Assembly: GCF_003721595.1 (NCBI RefSeq)
Contig: NZ_RJJR01000001.1
Span: 62,001-126,000 of the forward strand
Reading direction: 5' to 3'
Origin: Hanamia caeni
Lineage (GTDB): Bacteria; Bacteroidota; Bacteroidia; Chitinophagales; Chitinophagaceae
DNA: 64,000 nucleotides
Numbering within the stretch: the stretch's first letter is position 1; the number at the start of each line of letters is the position of its first letter. The notes under the pieces are model-generated. The model made no database searches and was not told the origin of the DNA. It saw nothing but the letters and a program-made list of their open reading frames with translations. This document shows positions 34,754 to 44,491 of the stretch, in pieces. The position numbers and the translations under genes were made by a program.

Positions 34754-35356
34754 TCATTTTAATTCTTTAATCATAATATTTTTCCAGGATACTTTAATGC
34801 CTCCACCTGAATGTATTTGCAGAGCGATAACTCCATTTCCTTTGCCAATTAATGAATCTTTCAGGTGCACCATTTTTTTGCCATTAAGCCACGTGGTTAC
34901 CTCATCGCCCTTCACTTCAATTTTCATTGTATTCCATTCTCCGAATTTCAAAGCTTTTTCACCTTCATCATCTGGTTTTATCAACCATCCTCTTCCATAC
35001 GATTCGTAAATTCCGCCACTGTGAAGGCCAGGCGGCGCTACTTCTACCTGCCAGCCACTGATTTTTGTTCCTTCTACAGACGAACGGAAAAAAACTCCGC
35101 TGTTTCCATTTTCTTCCTGTTTAAAATCAAGAGTGAGTATAAAATTCTTATACGGTTTTTCTGTTGTGAGATAGCCGTATTCTTTATCAGGGCCGCTTTC
35201 GGAAATGAGCTCCCCATTTTTAACATACCACTTTTCCGTGCCATTTATTTTCCAGCCAGACAAGTCGTGGCCGTTGAATAGAGGTTTAAATTTTTGCGCT
35301 GCTGCGCCGGATGAAAGAATAAAAGCAATTAAGCCAAATAGAAAAATTTTTTTCAT
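34754..35356 (-). CDS. Secreted DUF1080 (3-keto-disaccharide hydrolase-like) protein
   Basis: 200 aa from ATG 35356; an upstream in-frame ATG at 35380 would add eight residues before the signal peptide. Signal 1-21 ending AAAQ. The jelly-roll body has FKPLFNGHDLSGWK, NSGVFFRSS and GIYESYGRGW, the DUF1080 pattern of lectin/hydrolase-like domains on 3-keto sugars. Probably periplasmic. Single-gene transcription unit. Confidence 0.88.
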   Translation of the reverse strand: MKKIFLFGLIAFILSSGAAAQKFKPLFNGHDLSGWKINGTEKWYVKNGELISESGPDKEYGYLTTEKPYKNFILTLDFKQEENGNSGVFFRSSVEGTKISGWQVEVAPPGLHSGGIYESYGRGWLIKPDDEGEKALKFGEWNTMKIEVKGDEVTTWLNGKKMVHLKDSLIGKGNGVIALQIHSGGGIKVSWKNIMIKELK

Positions 35357-35504
35357 GATTCGTGTGTTGAAGTATTTCAAAAATAGGCTTATGTTTAGTA
35401 ATAACCTATTCGTTTAACCGGAAAGAAAATTAGCTAACTAATGATATTTCCTTAACAATTAAAATAGCATTTTTTTGTTTGTTTACTGTTAACTTCGTGC
35501 CCGT

Positions 35505-35897
35505 ATGATAAAAAAGTTTCTTCTTCTTTTATTATCCTTTGTTTACCTGGCTTCATCATCAGGCGCTACTTTATATATCCATCAATGTATGGATAAAATA
35601 GTTGCCTGGGATGTGAATATAGACACAGAAAATCCCTGCATGAATTGTGGTAAACATAACAAAGCGCCAAAAGATTGCTGCACAGACCATGTCAAAGTCT
35701 TAAAATCCACTTTATCGCAAAATCTCCCCGGCGATACTTACCACAAAATTGAAATATTCCCTGTTACGCTTCCCAGAGCGATTTTCACTTACAATAATCC
35801 GCTTTCTCTTAATGTAAAGCATAGCTCTGCTGAGCGTTTTATTTTTCCCCGAAGTCATTTGAATTATTGCGCAGTACTCTGCACCTTCCTGATTTAA
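35505..35897 (+). CDS. Cys-rich exported protein (HYC_CC_PP-like)
   Basis: 130 aa. Signal 1-20. Motif order: His26-Gln-Cys28 (IHQCMDK), CMNC (Cys45, Cys48), and a Cys58-Cys59 pair (DCCTD). This resembles the HYC_CC_PP family, small periplasmic proteins often encoded directly before TonB receptors of metal systems. The terminal Pro-Pro pair of the family is absent and the C-terminus is atypical. Its frame ends 138 bases before the likely receptor start. Metal binding is inferred. Confidence 0.6.
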   Translation: MIKKFLLLLLSFVYLASSSGATLYIHQCMDKIVAWDVNIDTENPCMNCGKHNKAPKDCCTDHVKVLKSTLSQNLPGDTYHKIEIFPVTLPRAIFTYNNPLSLNVKHSSAERFIFPRSHLNYCAVLCTFLI

Positions 35898-36034
35898 TAC
35901 CGGTTTATTTTTTCTAAATGAAGAAGGCGACTTTGACAGCCGGCTCTTTCTCATTCGTTAACTCATACCAGGTAGAAATTTATTTTTTATCCGGTATGAT
36001 GAAAGATTTTTATAAACCGTATCAATTTAGTTTT

Positions 36035-38635
36035 ATGTGCAACCTTAAAGTAAACCCAATATATTTTTTAAAGACATTAATACAACATAATAGTAGCAAA
36101 TACCTCTTTGTTTTAATGCTATCCCTGTTCACTTTTAGCCAATCTTTTTCGCAAAAAAATATGAGCGATAAGACATTTTCTTTTAAAGTTTTTGGTAATT
36201 GCGCGGAATGCAAACAAAGGATAGAAGGCGCTTTGAAGATAAAAGGGGTTGATTCAGCTTCCTGGGATGCCAATACAAAAATGCTGGAAGTGGTTTTCGA
36301 TACTTCAAAAATTCAAATCGAAAAAATACAGTCTAAAATTTTAGCAGTGGGCCACGATCTGGAAGATAAAAAAGCAGGTGATAAGATTTATCAGTCGCTT
36401 CCTGCCTGCTGTCAATACCGTGAAAAGAATGACCACAATCACGCAACTGCCAAAGGTGTTTCAGCAAATTCAGTAAGTGGTGTTGTGTTATCAGAAGATA
36501 GCAAGGGCAATCTTTCACCACTTGAAGGCGCAAGTGTTTATTGGAGTGGGTCTCATGACGGAACCGTATCAGATAAGAGTGGATTTTTCACCATTCAACG
36601 TGGTACGGACAAGGCAAAGTTGGTAGTAAGCTATGTGGGGTTTCAGACGGATTCTGCAGAAATCACAGGCGAGGGCCAGCTCCAAATTGTATTGGCATCC
36701 AGCGGTCAGTTGAAAGGTATTACCATCAAGGCAAAGCCTAAATTTTCTTATATTAATCTGATGGGCCCGATGAGAAATATGACACTCAATTCTGCTGATC
36801 TTTTAAAAGCTGCATGTTGCAATCTCAGCGAAAGCTTTGAAACAAATCCAAGCGTTGATGTTTCCTACAGCGATGCTGTTACCGGTTCCAAACAAATTCA
36901 ATTGTTGGGCCTTGCCGGTGTGTATACTCAATTGACTGTTGAAAATCTGCCAGGTCCCCGCGGCCTTGCAACGCCGCTAGGCCTGAATAGTATTGCCGGC
37001 CCGTGGATAGAAAGTATTCAACTGAGCAAAGGAACCGGCTCTGTTGCCAATGGATATGAAAGTATCGCAGGCCAGATAAATGTGGAACTGAAAAATCCTG
37101 CAACGGCTGAAAAGCTGTATGCAAATGGCTATGTGAATGACATGGGCAAAACAGATTTTAATTTAAATCTTGCGCATCATTTGGGCGACAGATGGTCAAC
37201 GGCTTTATTATTGCATGATGATTTCTTAAATAACAAAGTGGATTTTAATAAAGATGGTTTTCGCGATTTGCCCACCGGAAATTTGTTTAGTGCAGTTAAT
37301 AAATGGGCGTATGAAGATCATAAAGGGATGGAGGTTCAATTTGGCGTAAAAGCCCTCATAGACGATAAAACCGGTGGTGAAATGCAATACCAGTTGAAAG
37401 ATAAACTTTCTACAAATCATTATGGATTAGGCATCGAAACACAGCGCCTGGAAGGGTTTGCAAAAATTGGGTATGTTTTCCCTGAGAAAAGATACAAAAG
37501 CATTGGCTTGCAACTTTCCGGATTTAATTTTCAGCAAGACTCTTATTTCGGACAGATTATTTACAACGCCAGGCAAAATAATTTTTATTCCAACTTAATT
37601 TATCAAAGTATTATCAACAACAGTTCAAATAAATTTAGAACGGGTATAAGCCTTTCTGGTGATAGTTATAATGAACAATACAAAGCGAATATTTTTAAAA
37701 GAACTGAAATAGTACGTGGCGCGTTTTTCGAATACACGTATACGTTGTTGGATAAATTTTCAGCAGTGGCGGGCATGCGGATAGATCATAATAATTTATT
37801 CGGATGGTTTGCTACTCCAAGGTTGAATGTAAGATATGAGCCTGTAAAAAATACAGTGATTCGTGTTAGTGCGGGCAGGGGACAAAGAACGGCAAACATT
37901 TTTGCTGAAAACATGGGCGCATTAGTAAGTGCAAGGCAGGTTAATATTATTGACGGAGCCGCCGGCAAAGCCTATGGACTAAACCCTGAAGTGGCTTGGA
38001 ACAAAGGCATCAGCGTTGATCGAAAATTTCAATTGTTTAAAAGAGATGCTATGTTGAGTTTTGATTTTTACAGAAACGATTTTACCAACCAGGTTGTAGT
38101 TGATCTTGAAGATGCCAGGCAAATAAAATTTTACAATTTAAAAGGCAAGTCATTTTCAAACAGTTTCCAGGGCGAGTTTAATTTTATCCCTGTTGAAAAA
38201 CTGAACGTGCGAATGGCTTACCGGAAATTCGATGTGAAAACAACCTATGGCGATAAATTATTAGAAAAGCCATTTACGGCTGCTGACAGAGCTTTTATTA
38301 ATTTGGGTTATGAAATCAAAAGCTGGAAATTTGATTATACTGTAAATTATGTTGGTAGAAAAAGAATTCCTTCTACAGAAGCCAACCCGGTGCAATACAG
38401 AATAAACAGCTATTCTCCTTCTTATTTTTCAATGAACGCGCAAGTGAGCAAATCGTTTGGAAAAGATAAAAATTGGGAGCTATATGCCGGTGGCGAAAAT
38501 CTTACGAACTATTTTCAGAAAAATATAATCACTGCAGCAGATGAACCTTTCGGGAATTATTTTGATGCTTCGATGGTTTGGGGGCCGGTAAGCGGAAGAT
38601 TAATATACGGTGGCTTCAGGTATAAAATAAAGTAG
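36035..38635 (+). CDS. TonB-dependent outer-membrane receptor with N-terminal HMA domain
   Basis: 866 aa from ATG 36035, chosen because it gives a signal peptide ending SQSFSQ at residue 40; the frame is open back to 35918. Order: HMA domain with Cys56 and Cys59 (FGNCAEC) to about 110; a Cys125-Cys126 and His-rich DHNH linker; CarboxypepD_reg domain about 146-222; plug near 240-350 (TQLTVENLPGPRGLATPLGL); and a 22-strand barrel to the end. Should take up a metal or metal-chelate in a TonB-dependent way. The HMA unit lies in the periplasm. Preceded by the Cys-rich exported protein. Confidence 0.88.
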   Translation: MCNLKVNPIYFLKTLIQHNSSKYLFVLMLSLFTFSQSFSQKNMSDKTFSFKVFGNCAECKQRIEGALKIKGVDSASWDANTKMLEVVFDTSKIQIEKIQSKILAVGHDLEDKKAGDKIYQSLPACCQYREKNDHNHATAKGVSANSVSGVVLSEDSKGNLSPLEGASVYWSGSHDGTVSDKSGFFTIQRGTDKAKLVVSYVGFQTDSAEITGEGQLQIVLASSGQLKGITIKAKPKFSYINLMGPMRNMTLNSADLLKAACCNLSESFETNPSVDVSYSDAVTGSKQIQLLGLAGVYTQLTVENLPGPRGLATPLGLNSIAGPWIESIQLSKGTGSVANGYESIAGQINVELKNPATAEKLYANGYVNDMGKTDFNLNLAHHLGDRWSTALLLHDDFLNNKVDFNKDGFRDLPTGNLFSAVNKWAYEDHKGMEVQFGVKALIDDKTGGEMQYQLKDKLSTNHYGLGIETQRLEGFAKIGYVFPEKRYKSIGLQLSGFNFQQDSYFGQIIYNARQNNFYSNLIYQSIINNSSNKFRTGISLSGDSYNEQYKANIFKRTEIVRGAFFEYTYTLLDKFSAVAGMRIDHNNLFGWFATPRLNVRYEPVKNTVIRVSAGRGQRTANIFAENMGALVSARQVNIIDGAAGKAYGLNPEVAWNKGISVDRKFQLFKRDAMLSFDFYRNDFTNQVVVDLEDARQIKFYNLKGKSFSNSFQGEFNFIPVEKLNVRMAYRKFDVKTTYGDKLLEKPFTAADRAFINLGYEIKSWKFDYTVNYVGRKRIPSTEANPVQYRINSYSPSYFSMNAQVSKSFGKDKNWELYAGGENLTNYFQKNIITAADEPFGNYFDASMVWGPVSGRLIYGGFRYKIK

Positions 38636-38783
38636 AAGCATCACACCATCTACTTTTGGCCTTCATGTTTAAAATTGCTAAATAAAAAGTTTCGCTATTT
38701 GTTGCGTTACTGTGTTTAATTTTACCTTCAGTAAGCAAACTTTCACAGCATTTCTTTATATGCTATAGCATTCAAACACTCCG

Positions 38784-38803
38784 ACCGTTTGGTAGGCAAC
38801 GGT
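38784..38803. repeat. Inverted repeat before the flavin disulfide reductase gene
   Basis: ACCGTT (38784-38789) and AACGGT (38798-38803) with an 8-base loop, 18 bases before the ATG at 38822. Could be an operator or an RNA hairpin in the leader. Confidence 0.4.
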
Positions 38804-38821
38804 TATAAATTGTAAAATAAT

Positions 38822-40162
38822 ATGGAAAAATTTGATGTAGTAGTAATAGGTAGCGGCTCCGGTTATAATGTAGCCATGCGTTGCGCAGCAGCAGGCAAAA
38901 AAACAGCCATAATAGATCATCAGCCGTTTGGTGGAACGTGCGCTTTAAGGGGTTGCGATCCTAAAAAAGTATTGGTGGGTATTGCACATGTTTTATCTCT
39001 TAATGAACAATTGATAGGAAAAGGTATTTCAACTTTACCTGAATTTTCATGGGAGGATTTGATGAAATTTAAAACAAGCTTTACCGAACCGAAAATACCG
39101 AAAACCGAAGAGAATTTGGAGAAAGCCGGAATAACTCAATATCATGGACGCGCGAAATTTATTGATGAAAATATCATACAGGTGAATGATCAAAAAATCT
39201 CTGGTGAAAAATTTGCATTAGCCAACGGCGCTGCACCCAGCAGGCTTTCAATACCGGGAGAAGATTTGCTTATTGACAGCACTGCTTTTTTGAGCCTTCA
39301 GCAATTACCGGAAGAAATTTTGTTCGTTGGCGGTGGCTTTATAGCCTTTGAATTCGCACATATTGTTTCAAGATTTGGAGTAAAAGCAACGATTGTTCAT
39401 CGCGGCGAAATGCCGCTTTCCAATTTTGATGTTGATATGGTAAAACTTTTAATGAAGGCAAGCGAGAAACTGGGGATTCGGATTCTGTTAAACACAGAGG
39501 TGAAAAGTATTAATAAGAAAGAAGATCGTTTTTTAATTCATGCAGAGCAGCATGGAAAAAACATAGAGTTGTCAACACAGCTTGCTGTTCACTCTGCAGG
39601 CCGCGCTCCTGATATATTTGATATGGGTTTGGAAAAAATGAGGATATCTTTTGACAAAAAAGGAGTGAAAGTAAATGACTACATGCAAAGTGTTTCTAAC
39701 GTCAATGTATATGCGTGCGGTGATGCAAATAACAAATGCATGCCATTAACGCCCGTTGCTGCAAAGGAGGGGATCATCCTATCTGACAATTTATTAAAGG
39801 GCAATTATAAAAAAATCAATTATGGCCATGTTCCTTATAATGTTTTTTCAATCCCGCCTGTGGCAGCAGTAGGCCTGACCGAACATGCAGCCAAACATCA
39901 GGGATTGAATGTAAAAGTTCGCTTTAAGGAAACGACGCATTGGTATTCTTCCCGGAGGCTAAACGAAATTGTTTCAGGTTATAAAATTTTGGTGGATAAT
40001 GATACTGATGAAATCATAGGGGCTCACCTGGTAGGCCCCAATGCTGCCGAAACCATTAATATTTTTGCAGTAGCGATGAATGCAAAGGTGAAAGCAAGTG
40101 ATTTGAAAAAATCCATTTTTTCATACCCTACAAATGCTTCGGATATTGTTCATATGTTTTAA
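38822..40162 (+). CDS. Class I pyridine nucleotide-disulfide oxidoreductase
   Basis: 446 aa. FAD loop VIGSGSGYNVAMR (8-20), redox pair Cys40/Cys45 in GGTCALRGC, NAD(P) loop VGGGFIAFEFAHI (near 174-186), and YACGDAN for FAD. The C-terminal HPTxxE motif is changed to Tyr435-Pro-Thr-Asn (SYPTNASD), so the catalytic His of dihydrolipoamide dehydrogenase/glutathione reductase is missing. The substrate is unknown; a role in metal or thiol reduction is a guess from the copper neighbourhood. Confidence 0.85.
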   Translation: MEKFDVVVIGSGSGYNVAMRCAAAGKKTAIIDHQPFGGTCALRGCDPKKVLVGIAHVLSLNEQLIGKGISTLPEFSWEDLMKFKTSFTEPKIPKTEENLEKAGITQYHGRAKFIDENIIQVNDQKISGEKFALANGAAPSRLSIPGEDLLIDSTAFLSLQQLPEEILFVGGGFIAFEFAHIVSRFGVKATIVHRGEMPLSNFDVDMVKLLMKASEKLGIRILLNTEVKSINKKEDRFLIHAEQHGKNIELSTQLAVHSAGRAPDIFDMGLEKMRISFDKKGVKVNDYMQSVSNVNVYACGDANNKCMPLTPVAAKEGIILSDNLLKGNYKKINYGHVPYNVFSIPPVAAVGLTEHAAKHQGLNVKVRFKETTHWYSSRRLNEIVSGYKILVDNDTDEIIGAHLVGPNAAETINIFAVAMNAKVKASDLKKSIFSYPTNASDIVHMF

Positions 40163-40198
40163 CAAACAAATTTGAATTTGTTAATTCAATAAGGCCTT

Positions 40199-40849
40199 TT
40201 ATTGTTGCACTTTTGCTCCGTAAGCAAGGTCGCCCGCATCGCCGAGACCGGGGACAATATAACCTTTAGCAGTTAATTCATCATCAATATCGCCGCACCA
40301 GATGGTGGCTGTTGGCTCCGCCCTCTGAACATACTCAATCCCTACAGTGCAGGCAAGCGCACAGGCAATGTGTATTTCAGCAGGATTGCCTGCATTCCTT
40401 ATATATTGAAGTGTTTTTACCAATGAAGAACCCGTGGCCAGCATCGGATCAGAAATAATAACTACCCGGTTTTCCGTATCCGGGCAACTGATGTAATCAA
40501 GGCTTATTTCAAAGCTTCCGTCGCGGTTGTGTTTGCGGTAAGCGCTGATAAATGCATTGTCGGCTTTATCGAAATAATCAAGAAATCCGTTATGCATCGC
40601 AAGCCCTGCCCGCATGATTGTTGCCAAAACGGGTTGCTTTTCAAGCACTTTACAAACAGATATTCCGAGAGGTGTTGTAATTTCTTTTTCAACCCACGGC
40701 AAGGTCTTGCTGATTTCATACGCACAAACCCCGGCAATCCTTTCCAGGTTTTTTCTAAACCTCATCCTGTCGTTTTGAATTTCGATATCCCTAATTTCAG
40801 ATATCCAGTTCGTAATTAATGAATGATTGTTGCTGAGATTTACTACCAT
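40199..40849 (-). CDS. upp: Uracil phosphoribosyltransferase
   Basis: 216 aa. Makes UMP from uracil and PRPP. The PRPP loop region (VVIISDPMLATGSSLVKTL) and the C-terminal uracil-binding IVPGLGDAGDLAYG are intact. N-terminus LSNNHSLITNWISEIRD. Cytoplasmic salvage enzyme. Divergent from anmK with 91 bases between. Confidence 0.95.
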   Translation of the reverse strand: MVVNLSNNHSLITNWISEIRDIEIQNDRMRFRKNLERIAGVCAYEISKTLPWVEKEITTPLGISVCKVLEKQPVLATIMRAGLAMHNGFLDYFDKADNAFISAYRKHNRDGSFEISLDYISCPDTENRVVIISDPMLATGSSLVKTLQYIRNAGNPAEIHIACALACTVGIEYVQRAEPTATIWCGDIDDELTAKGYIVPGLGDAGDLAYGAKVQQ

Positions 40850-40898
40850 TATTTCTGATTTAAGGACGACTTAAAGTTAAGCGGAAATTTTAAAGTTA

Positions 40899-40906
40899 TA
40901 AATTTG
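40899..40906 (+). promoter_or_regulatory. -7 box of the anmK promoter (TAnnTTTG)
   Basis: TAAATTTG at 40899-40906, 34 bases before the ATG at 40941. Confidence 0.5.
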
Positions 40907-40940
40907 AACAAATCTAAAAATTAATAAGAAATAATTGTTT

Positions 40941-42065
40941 ATGATTTATAATGTGATAGGCTTAATGAGTGGCAGTTCGCTCGACGGGCTTGATATTGCT
41001 TTTGTTGAATTTTCAGAAACGGCAGGAAAATGGGATTATAAAATCATGTGTGCGGCCTGCATTCAATATGAAGACAGCTGGATTGAGAAATTAAAAAATG
41101 CAATAAATTTTTCGGCGTTGGAGTATCAATTATTACACGCTGAATATGGTAGATTTTTGGGAGAACGGATAAATGAATTTATCAACGAATTTCACTTGCA
41201 TCATAGAGTTAATTTAATAGCTTCTCATGGCCACACTACTTTTCATCTTCCCGCTCAACAGATGACGCATCAATTGGGCGATGGAGCCGCTATTGCAGCA
41301 ATCACGAGCCTGCCGGTTATCAGCGATCTGCGGGCATTGGACGTTGCCCTTGGTGGACAAGGAGCACCGATTGTTCCGATGGGTGAACAACTGTTATTTC
41401 CGGACTTACATTATTTTTTAAATATCGGGGGAATTGCCAATTTGTCCATCCACAGTAAAACAATAAATAGTGAGGATTCGTATTCTGCTAAAGATGAAAT
41501 TATCGCATTTGATATTTGTGCAGCAAACCGTGTGTTGAACATGCTTGCCTCCGAAAAAGGTTTTGAGTATGATGAAGATGGAAATCTTGCCGCACAGGGA
41601 AATGTGAATTTTAATCTTTTGAGCAAATTAAATAGTCTTGAATATTACTCGCTTGCTTATCCTAAATCTTTAGCTAACAGTTTTGGAACCGGGAAAGTAT
41701 TTCCAATGATAAAGGAGTTTGCGCTTTCGACTGAAGATGCGCTTGCTACTTATACAGAGCATATTTCTTGCCAGGTAAAAAATTCATTGATGCCGTTTTT
41801 TAATAATGGAAAACTGCAGCCCGTGATGATTACGGGTGGTGGCGCATTAAATAAATTTCTGATTAAGAAAATCGCTGAGCATATAGGTGAAATTAATTTT
41901 GAAGTTTTTATTCCTGGAGATGAGGTGGTAAATTACAAAGAAGCGTTAATAATGGCTTTGCTGGGTACACTTCGGTGGCGCGAACAATATACCGTGCTTT
42001 CATCAGTTACCGGAGCCTCCAGAAATAGCATCGGTGGGGCATTGTGGTTAGGCACTGATGCTTAG
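40941..42065 (+). CDS. anmK: Anhydro-N-acetylmuramic acid kinase
   Basis: 374 aa from ATG 40941; TTG 40935 is also in frame. Phosphorylates and opens 1,6-anhydro-MurNAc in peptidoglycan recycling. N-terminal GLMSGSSLDGLD (7-18) is the ATP phosphate loop. SHGHTTFH, GDGAAIAAITSLPVISDLR, LNIGGIANLS and ITGGGALNKFL follow in the right order. Catalytic Asp is in the SDLRALD region. Cytoplasmic. Confidence 0.95.
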   Translation: MIYNVIGLMSGSSLDGLDIAFVEFSETAGKWDYKIMCAACIQYEDSWIEKLKNAINFSALEYQLLHAEYGRFLGERINEFINEFHLHHRVNLIASHGHTTFHLPAQQMTHQLGDGAAIAAITSLPVISDLRALDVALGGQGAPIVPMGEQLLFPDLHYFLNIGGIANLSIHSKTINSEDSYSAKDEIIAFDICAANRVLNMLASEKGFEYDEDGNLAAQGNVNFNLLSKLNSLEYYSLAYPKSLANSFGTGKVFPMIKEFALSTEDALATYTEHISCQVKNSLMPFFNNGKLQPVMITGGGALNKFLIKKIAEHIGEINFEVFIPGDEVVNYKEALIMALLGTLRWREQYTVLSSVTGASRNSIGGALWLGTDA

Positions 42066-42134
42066 CTTTTGCGAAAAATATTTAAGTTTTTATGTGAAAT
42101 TATTTTGTCTATTTTCATTTCTAAATATTGTTTT

Positions 42135-42563
42135 ATGAAAGTAAAATTGGCTGCGGCGTCCTTAATTGCTGTTTTTTTTCTTTCGTGCAATTCGGAAAAT
42201 GCCGCTAAAGAAAATAACAGCTATAATGAAACAAAGACTTCTTTATTGAAAAAGGAAGAAAAAAATCCTGCGCACTTTATTGTCGTAAAAGGGAATAGTA
42301 AAAAAAACATTGTAGGACAAACAGTGGTGAAAGGAACGCTTCACAACAGAGCATCAGTCGCTATCTTTAAAGACGTTGACATTAAACTTTCCTTTTATTC
42401 TACAACGAAAGCTTTGCTGGAAACGGACCGCGAAACTATTTACCAAATCTTAAACCCGGGTGAATCGCAGGATTTTAAAACAAAGTATTTTGCGCCCAAA
42501 GGCACTGATAGCGTGGCCCTGGAGGTAATTGGCGCAAAAGTAATTCCAGGCACTTCAAATTGA
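42135..42563 (+). CDS. Lipoprotein with FxLYD-like domain, unknown
   Basis: 142 aa from ATG 42135; the frame is open back to 42069, but only the later start places a signal peptide with lipobox FLSC. The mature part contains QTVVKGTLHNRASVAIFKDV and LNPGESQDFKTK, a beta-sandwich pattern like FxLYD domains that sit on the cell surface or periplasm. No partner is visible. Confidence 0.6.
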   Translation: MKVKLAAASLIAVFFLSCNSENAAKENNSYNETKTSLLKKEEKNPAHFIVVKGNSKKNIVGQTVVKGTLHNRASVAIFKDVDIKLSFYSTTKALLETDRETIYQILNPGESQDFKTKYFAPKGTDSVALEVIGAKVIPGTSN

Positions 42564-42577
42564 TTTTCTTAAAATAA

Positions 42578-42606
42578 AATGGCCGGTTATTTAAAAACCG
42601 GCCATT
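42578..42606. terminator. Hairpin between convergent genes, possible bidirectional terminator
   Basis: AATGGCCGGTT (42578-42588) and AACCGGCCATT (42596-42606), 11-bp perfect stem with seven-base loop. T tracts are short on both sides. It sits between the stops of the lipoprotein gene and the minus-strand GH20 gene. Confidence 0.6.
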
Positions 42607-42648
42607 TACTGGTTGCATTACAAATATAACGGGTATGGTTACACGAAA

Positions 42649-44280
42649 TTATTTTTCTTTAAAATAGCTTGCATCCCACAATTCGTATTTCTTATAAAGG
42701 GTTGGTAATTCAGATTGAAAACGCGCATAATCTTTTTTATCTTTTGGCGACCAGACTACTTCGCTCAATGCGCTCATTCTTGGAAAAACCATGTATTCTA
42801 ATTTCTGTGGATTTGCAACATATTCAGTCCACAGGTTTCCCTGGGCGCCGAGTATATATTTTTCTTCTGATGGGTCAAGTTCTGTTGGAATAGGTTCATA
42901 ATTATAAACTTTTTCCAGCGGTAAGTATCCGCCAATAGTGAGACTGTCATCATTTTTTGTTTGAGAATAATCAAAATAGCAATAAGTGGCTGGCGTCATT
43001 ATTACGTCATGGTGTTCTTTAGCAGCCGCAATTCCGCCTTTTTCTCCGCGCCAGCTCATAACGGTTGCATTGGGCGCCAGGCCGCCTTCCAGTATTTCAT
43101 CCCAGCCAATAATTTTTCTTCCTTTGCTGTTCACATATTTTTCAATCCGCTGGATAAAATAGCTCTGAAGTCCATGCTCATCTTTCAGATTTTTTTCTTT
43201 GATTAATTGCTGGCAAAACGGCGATTCTTTCCAATAAGTTTTTGGCGCTTCATCTCCGCCGATATGAATATATTTTGAAGGAAATAAAGCAATTACTTCA
43301 TCCAGCACATTCTCAAGGAATTTGAATGTGTTTTCCGACGGTACGAAAATATCATCAAACACGCCCCATGTTTGCTGAACCTGTTTTCCTTCTCTGCTGC
43401 CTGCCCAAGCAGTCTTTGGCGAGATAGGCGTAGGTCTGTCGGGAAAGCAACTTAGTTCCGGATAGGCCGCAATAGCAGCGGAGGCATGGCCGGGAAGTTC
43501 AATCTCAGGAATGATGGTAATGAACCGGTCTTTCGCATATTTGATAACCTCTTTTATCTGTTCCTGTGTATAAAAACCACCATAACGTAAATTGTCATTT
43601 CCAGTGCCGGGATAATGCCCGATTATAGTTCCATTGCGGAAGCCGCCCACTGATGTGAGCTTAGGATATTTCTTTATTTCTATTCTCCATCCCTGGTCTT
43701 CGGTGAGATGCCAGTGGAAAGTATTGTATTTAAAATATGCCAGGTAATCAATGTATTTCTTTACATAATCAACATCAAAAAAATGACGGCCAACGTCAAG
43801 GTGCATACCTCTGTACTGGAAGCGTGGATAATCATTTATAGATACCTGCGGAACGGTAAACCCTGCGGATAAAGAAATTTGTTTCGTATCAGGCATAAGT
43901 TGCAGTAAAGATTGCATTCCGTAAAACAATCCTTCTTTGGATGCACTGCTAACTGTAATCTGATGCGCCGTTGCCTCCAATTTATATTCATCCTTTTTAT
44001 CGCCTGCTTTCGCGAGCTTAAAAATGATAACTGATTGTTTTCCCTTAGCTTGATTATTTTTTACGGGTAAAGTAAATCCATATAATTTTTCCAAATAGTA
44101 ATTGAACATTTTAGCAATATGTGAAACGTCGTTGCCGGCAATCACCTGCGTTTCAGCATTAAAATTAAAATTACCGGAATGTACTTCCATCGCTACAGGT
44201 TCAGGAATTATTACCATTTTATTTTGCGATTTTAAAGTTGAGATTGAAAATAAAAGCGGAATCAATAAAAGTCGTTTCAT
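42649..44280 (-). CDS. Beta-N-acetylhexosaminidase, GH20
   Basis: 543 aa. Signal peptide 1-18. Domain 2-like N-terminal part, then the GH20 TIM barrel with YRGMHLDVGRHFF, NTFHWHLTEDQGWRIEIKKY, IPEIELPGHA and HIGGDEAPKTYW holding the Asp-Glu catalytic pair. It removes terminal GlcNAc or GalNAc from glycans, including chitin or glycoprotein fragments. Exported to the periplasm or surface. Monocistronic. Confidence 0.93.
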   Translation of the reverse strand: MKRLLLIPLLFSISTLKSQNKMVIIPEPVAMEVHSGNFNFNAETQVIAGNDVSHIAKMFNYYLEKLYGFTLPVKNNQAKGKQSVIIFKLAKAGDKKDEYKLEATAHQITVSSASKEGLFYGMQSLLQLMPDTKQISLSAGFTVPQVSINDYPRFQYRGMHLDVGRHFFDVDYVKKYIDYLAYFKYNTFHWHLTEDQGWRIEIKKYPKLTSVGGFRNGTIIGHYPGTGNDNLRYGGFYTQEQIKEVIKYAKDRFITIIPEIELPGHASAAIAAYPELSCFPDRPTPISPKTAWAGSREGKQVQQTWGVFDDIFVPSENTFKFLENVLDEVIALFPSKYIHIGGDEAPKTYWKESPFCQQLIKEKNLKDEHGLQSYFIQRIEKYVNSKGRKIIGWDEILEGGLAPNATVMSWRGEKGGIAAAKEHHDVIMTPATYCYFDYSQTKNDDSLTIGGYLPLEKVYNYEPIPTELDPSEEKYILGAQGNLWTEYVANPQKLEYMVFPRMSALSEVVWSPKDKKDYARFQSELPTLYKKYELWDASYFKEK

Positions 44281-44491
44281 ATAATGTAATTTGAATGAAA
44301 AGCGAATATCCTTTATTAAATCGGGAAGAACAATTTTCGTGCAAATTGCAGCATAACCAATTTTGAAACATTAAAACACTGGTAAGCTTTGCCAGCGCTT
44401 TTCAATTTTGCATGAAAAAGTGAAATTACTCCAGTGCATTAAATGCTTAACTTTAATTTTTTCTCTTGTTGTTTAGTTTTAAATAATCCGC

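Noticed and set aside
35918..36034. N-terminal extension of the TonB receptor
   Set aside because: Starting at 36035 gives a proper signal peptide; the extension would put 39 extra residues before it.
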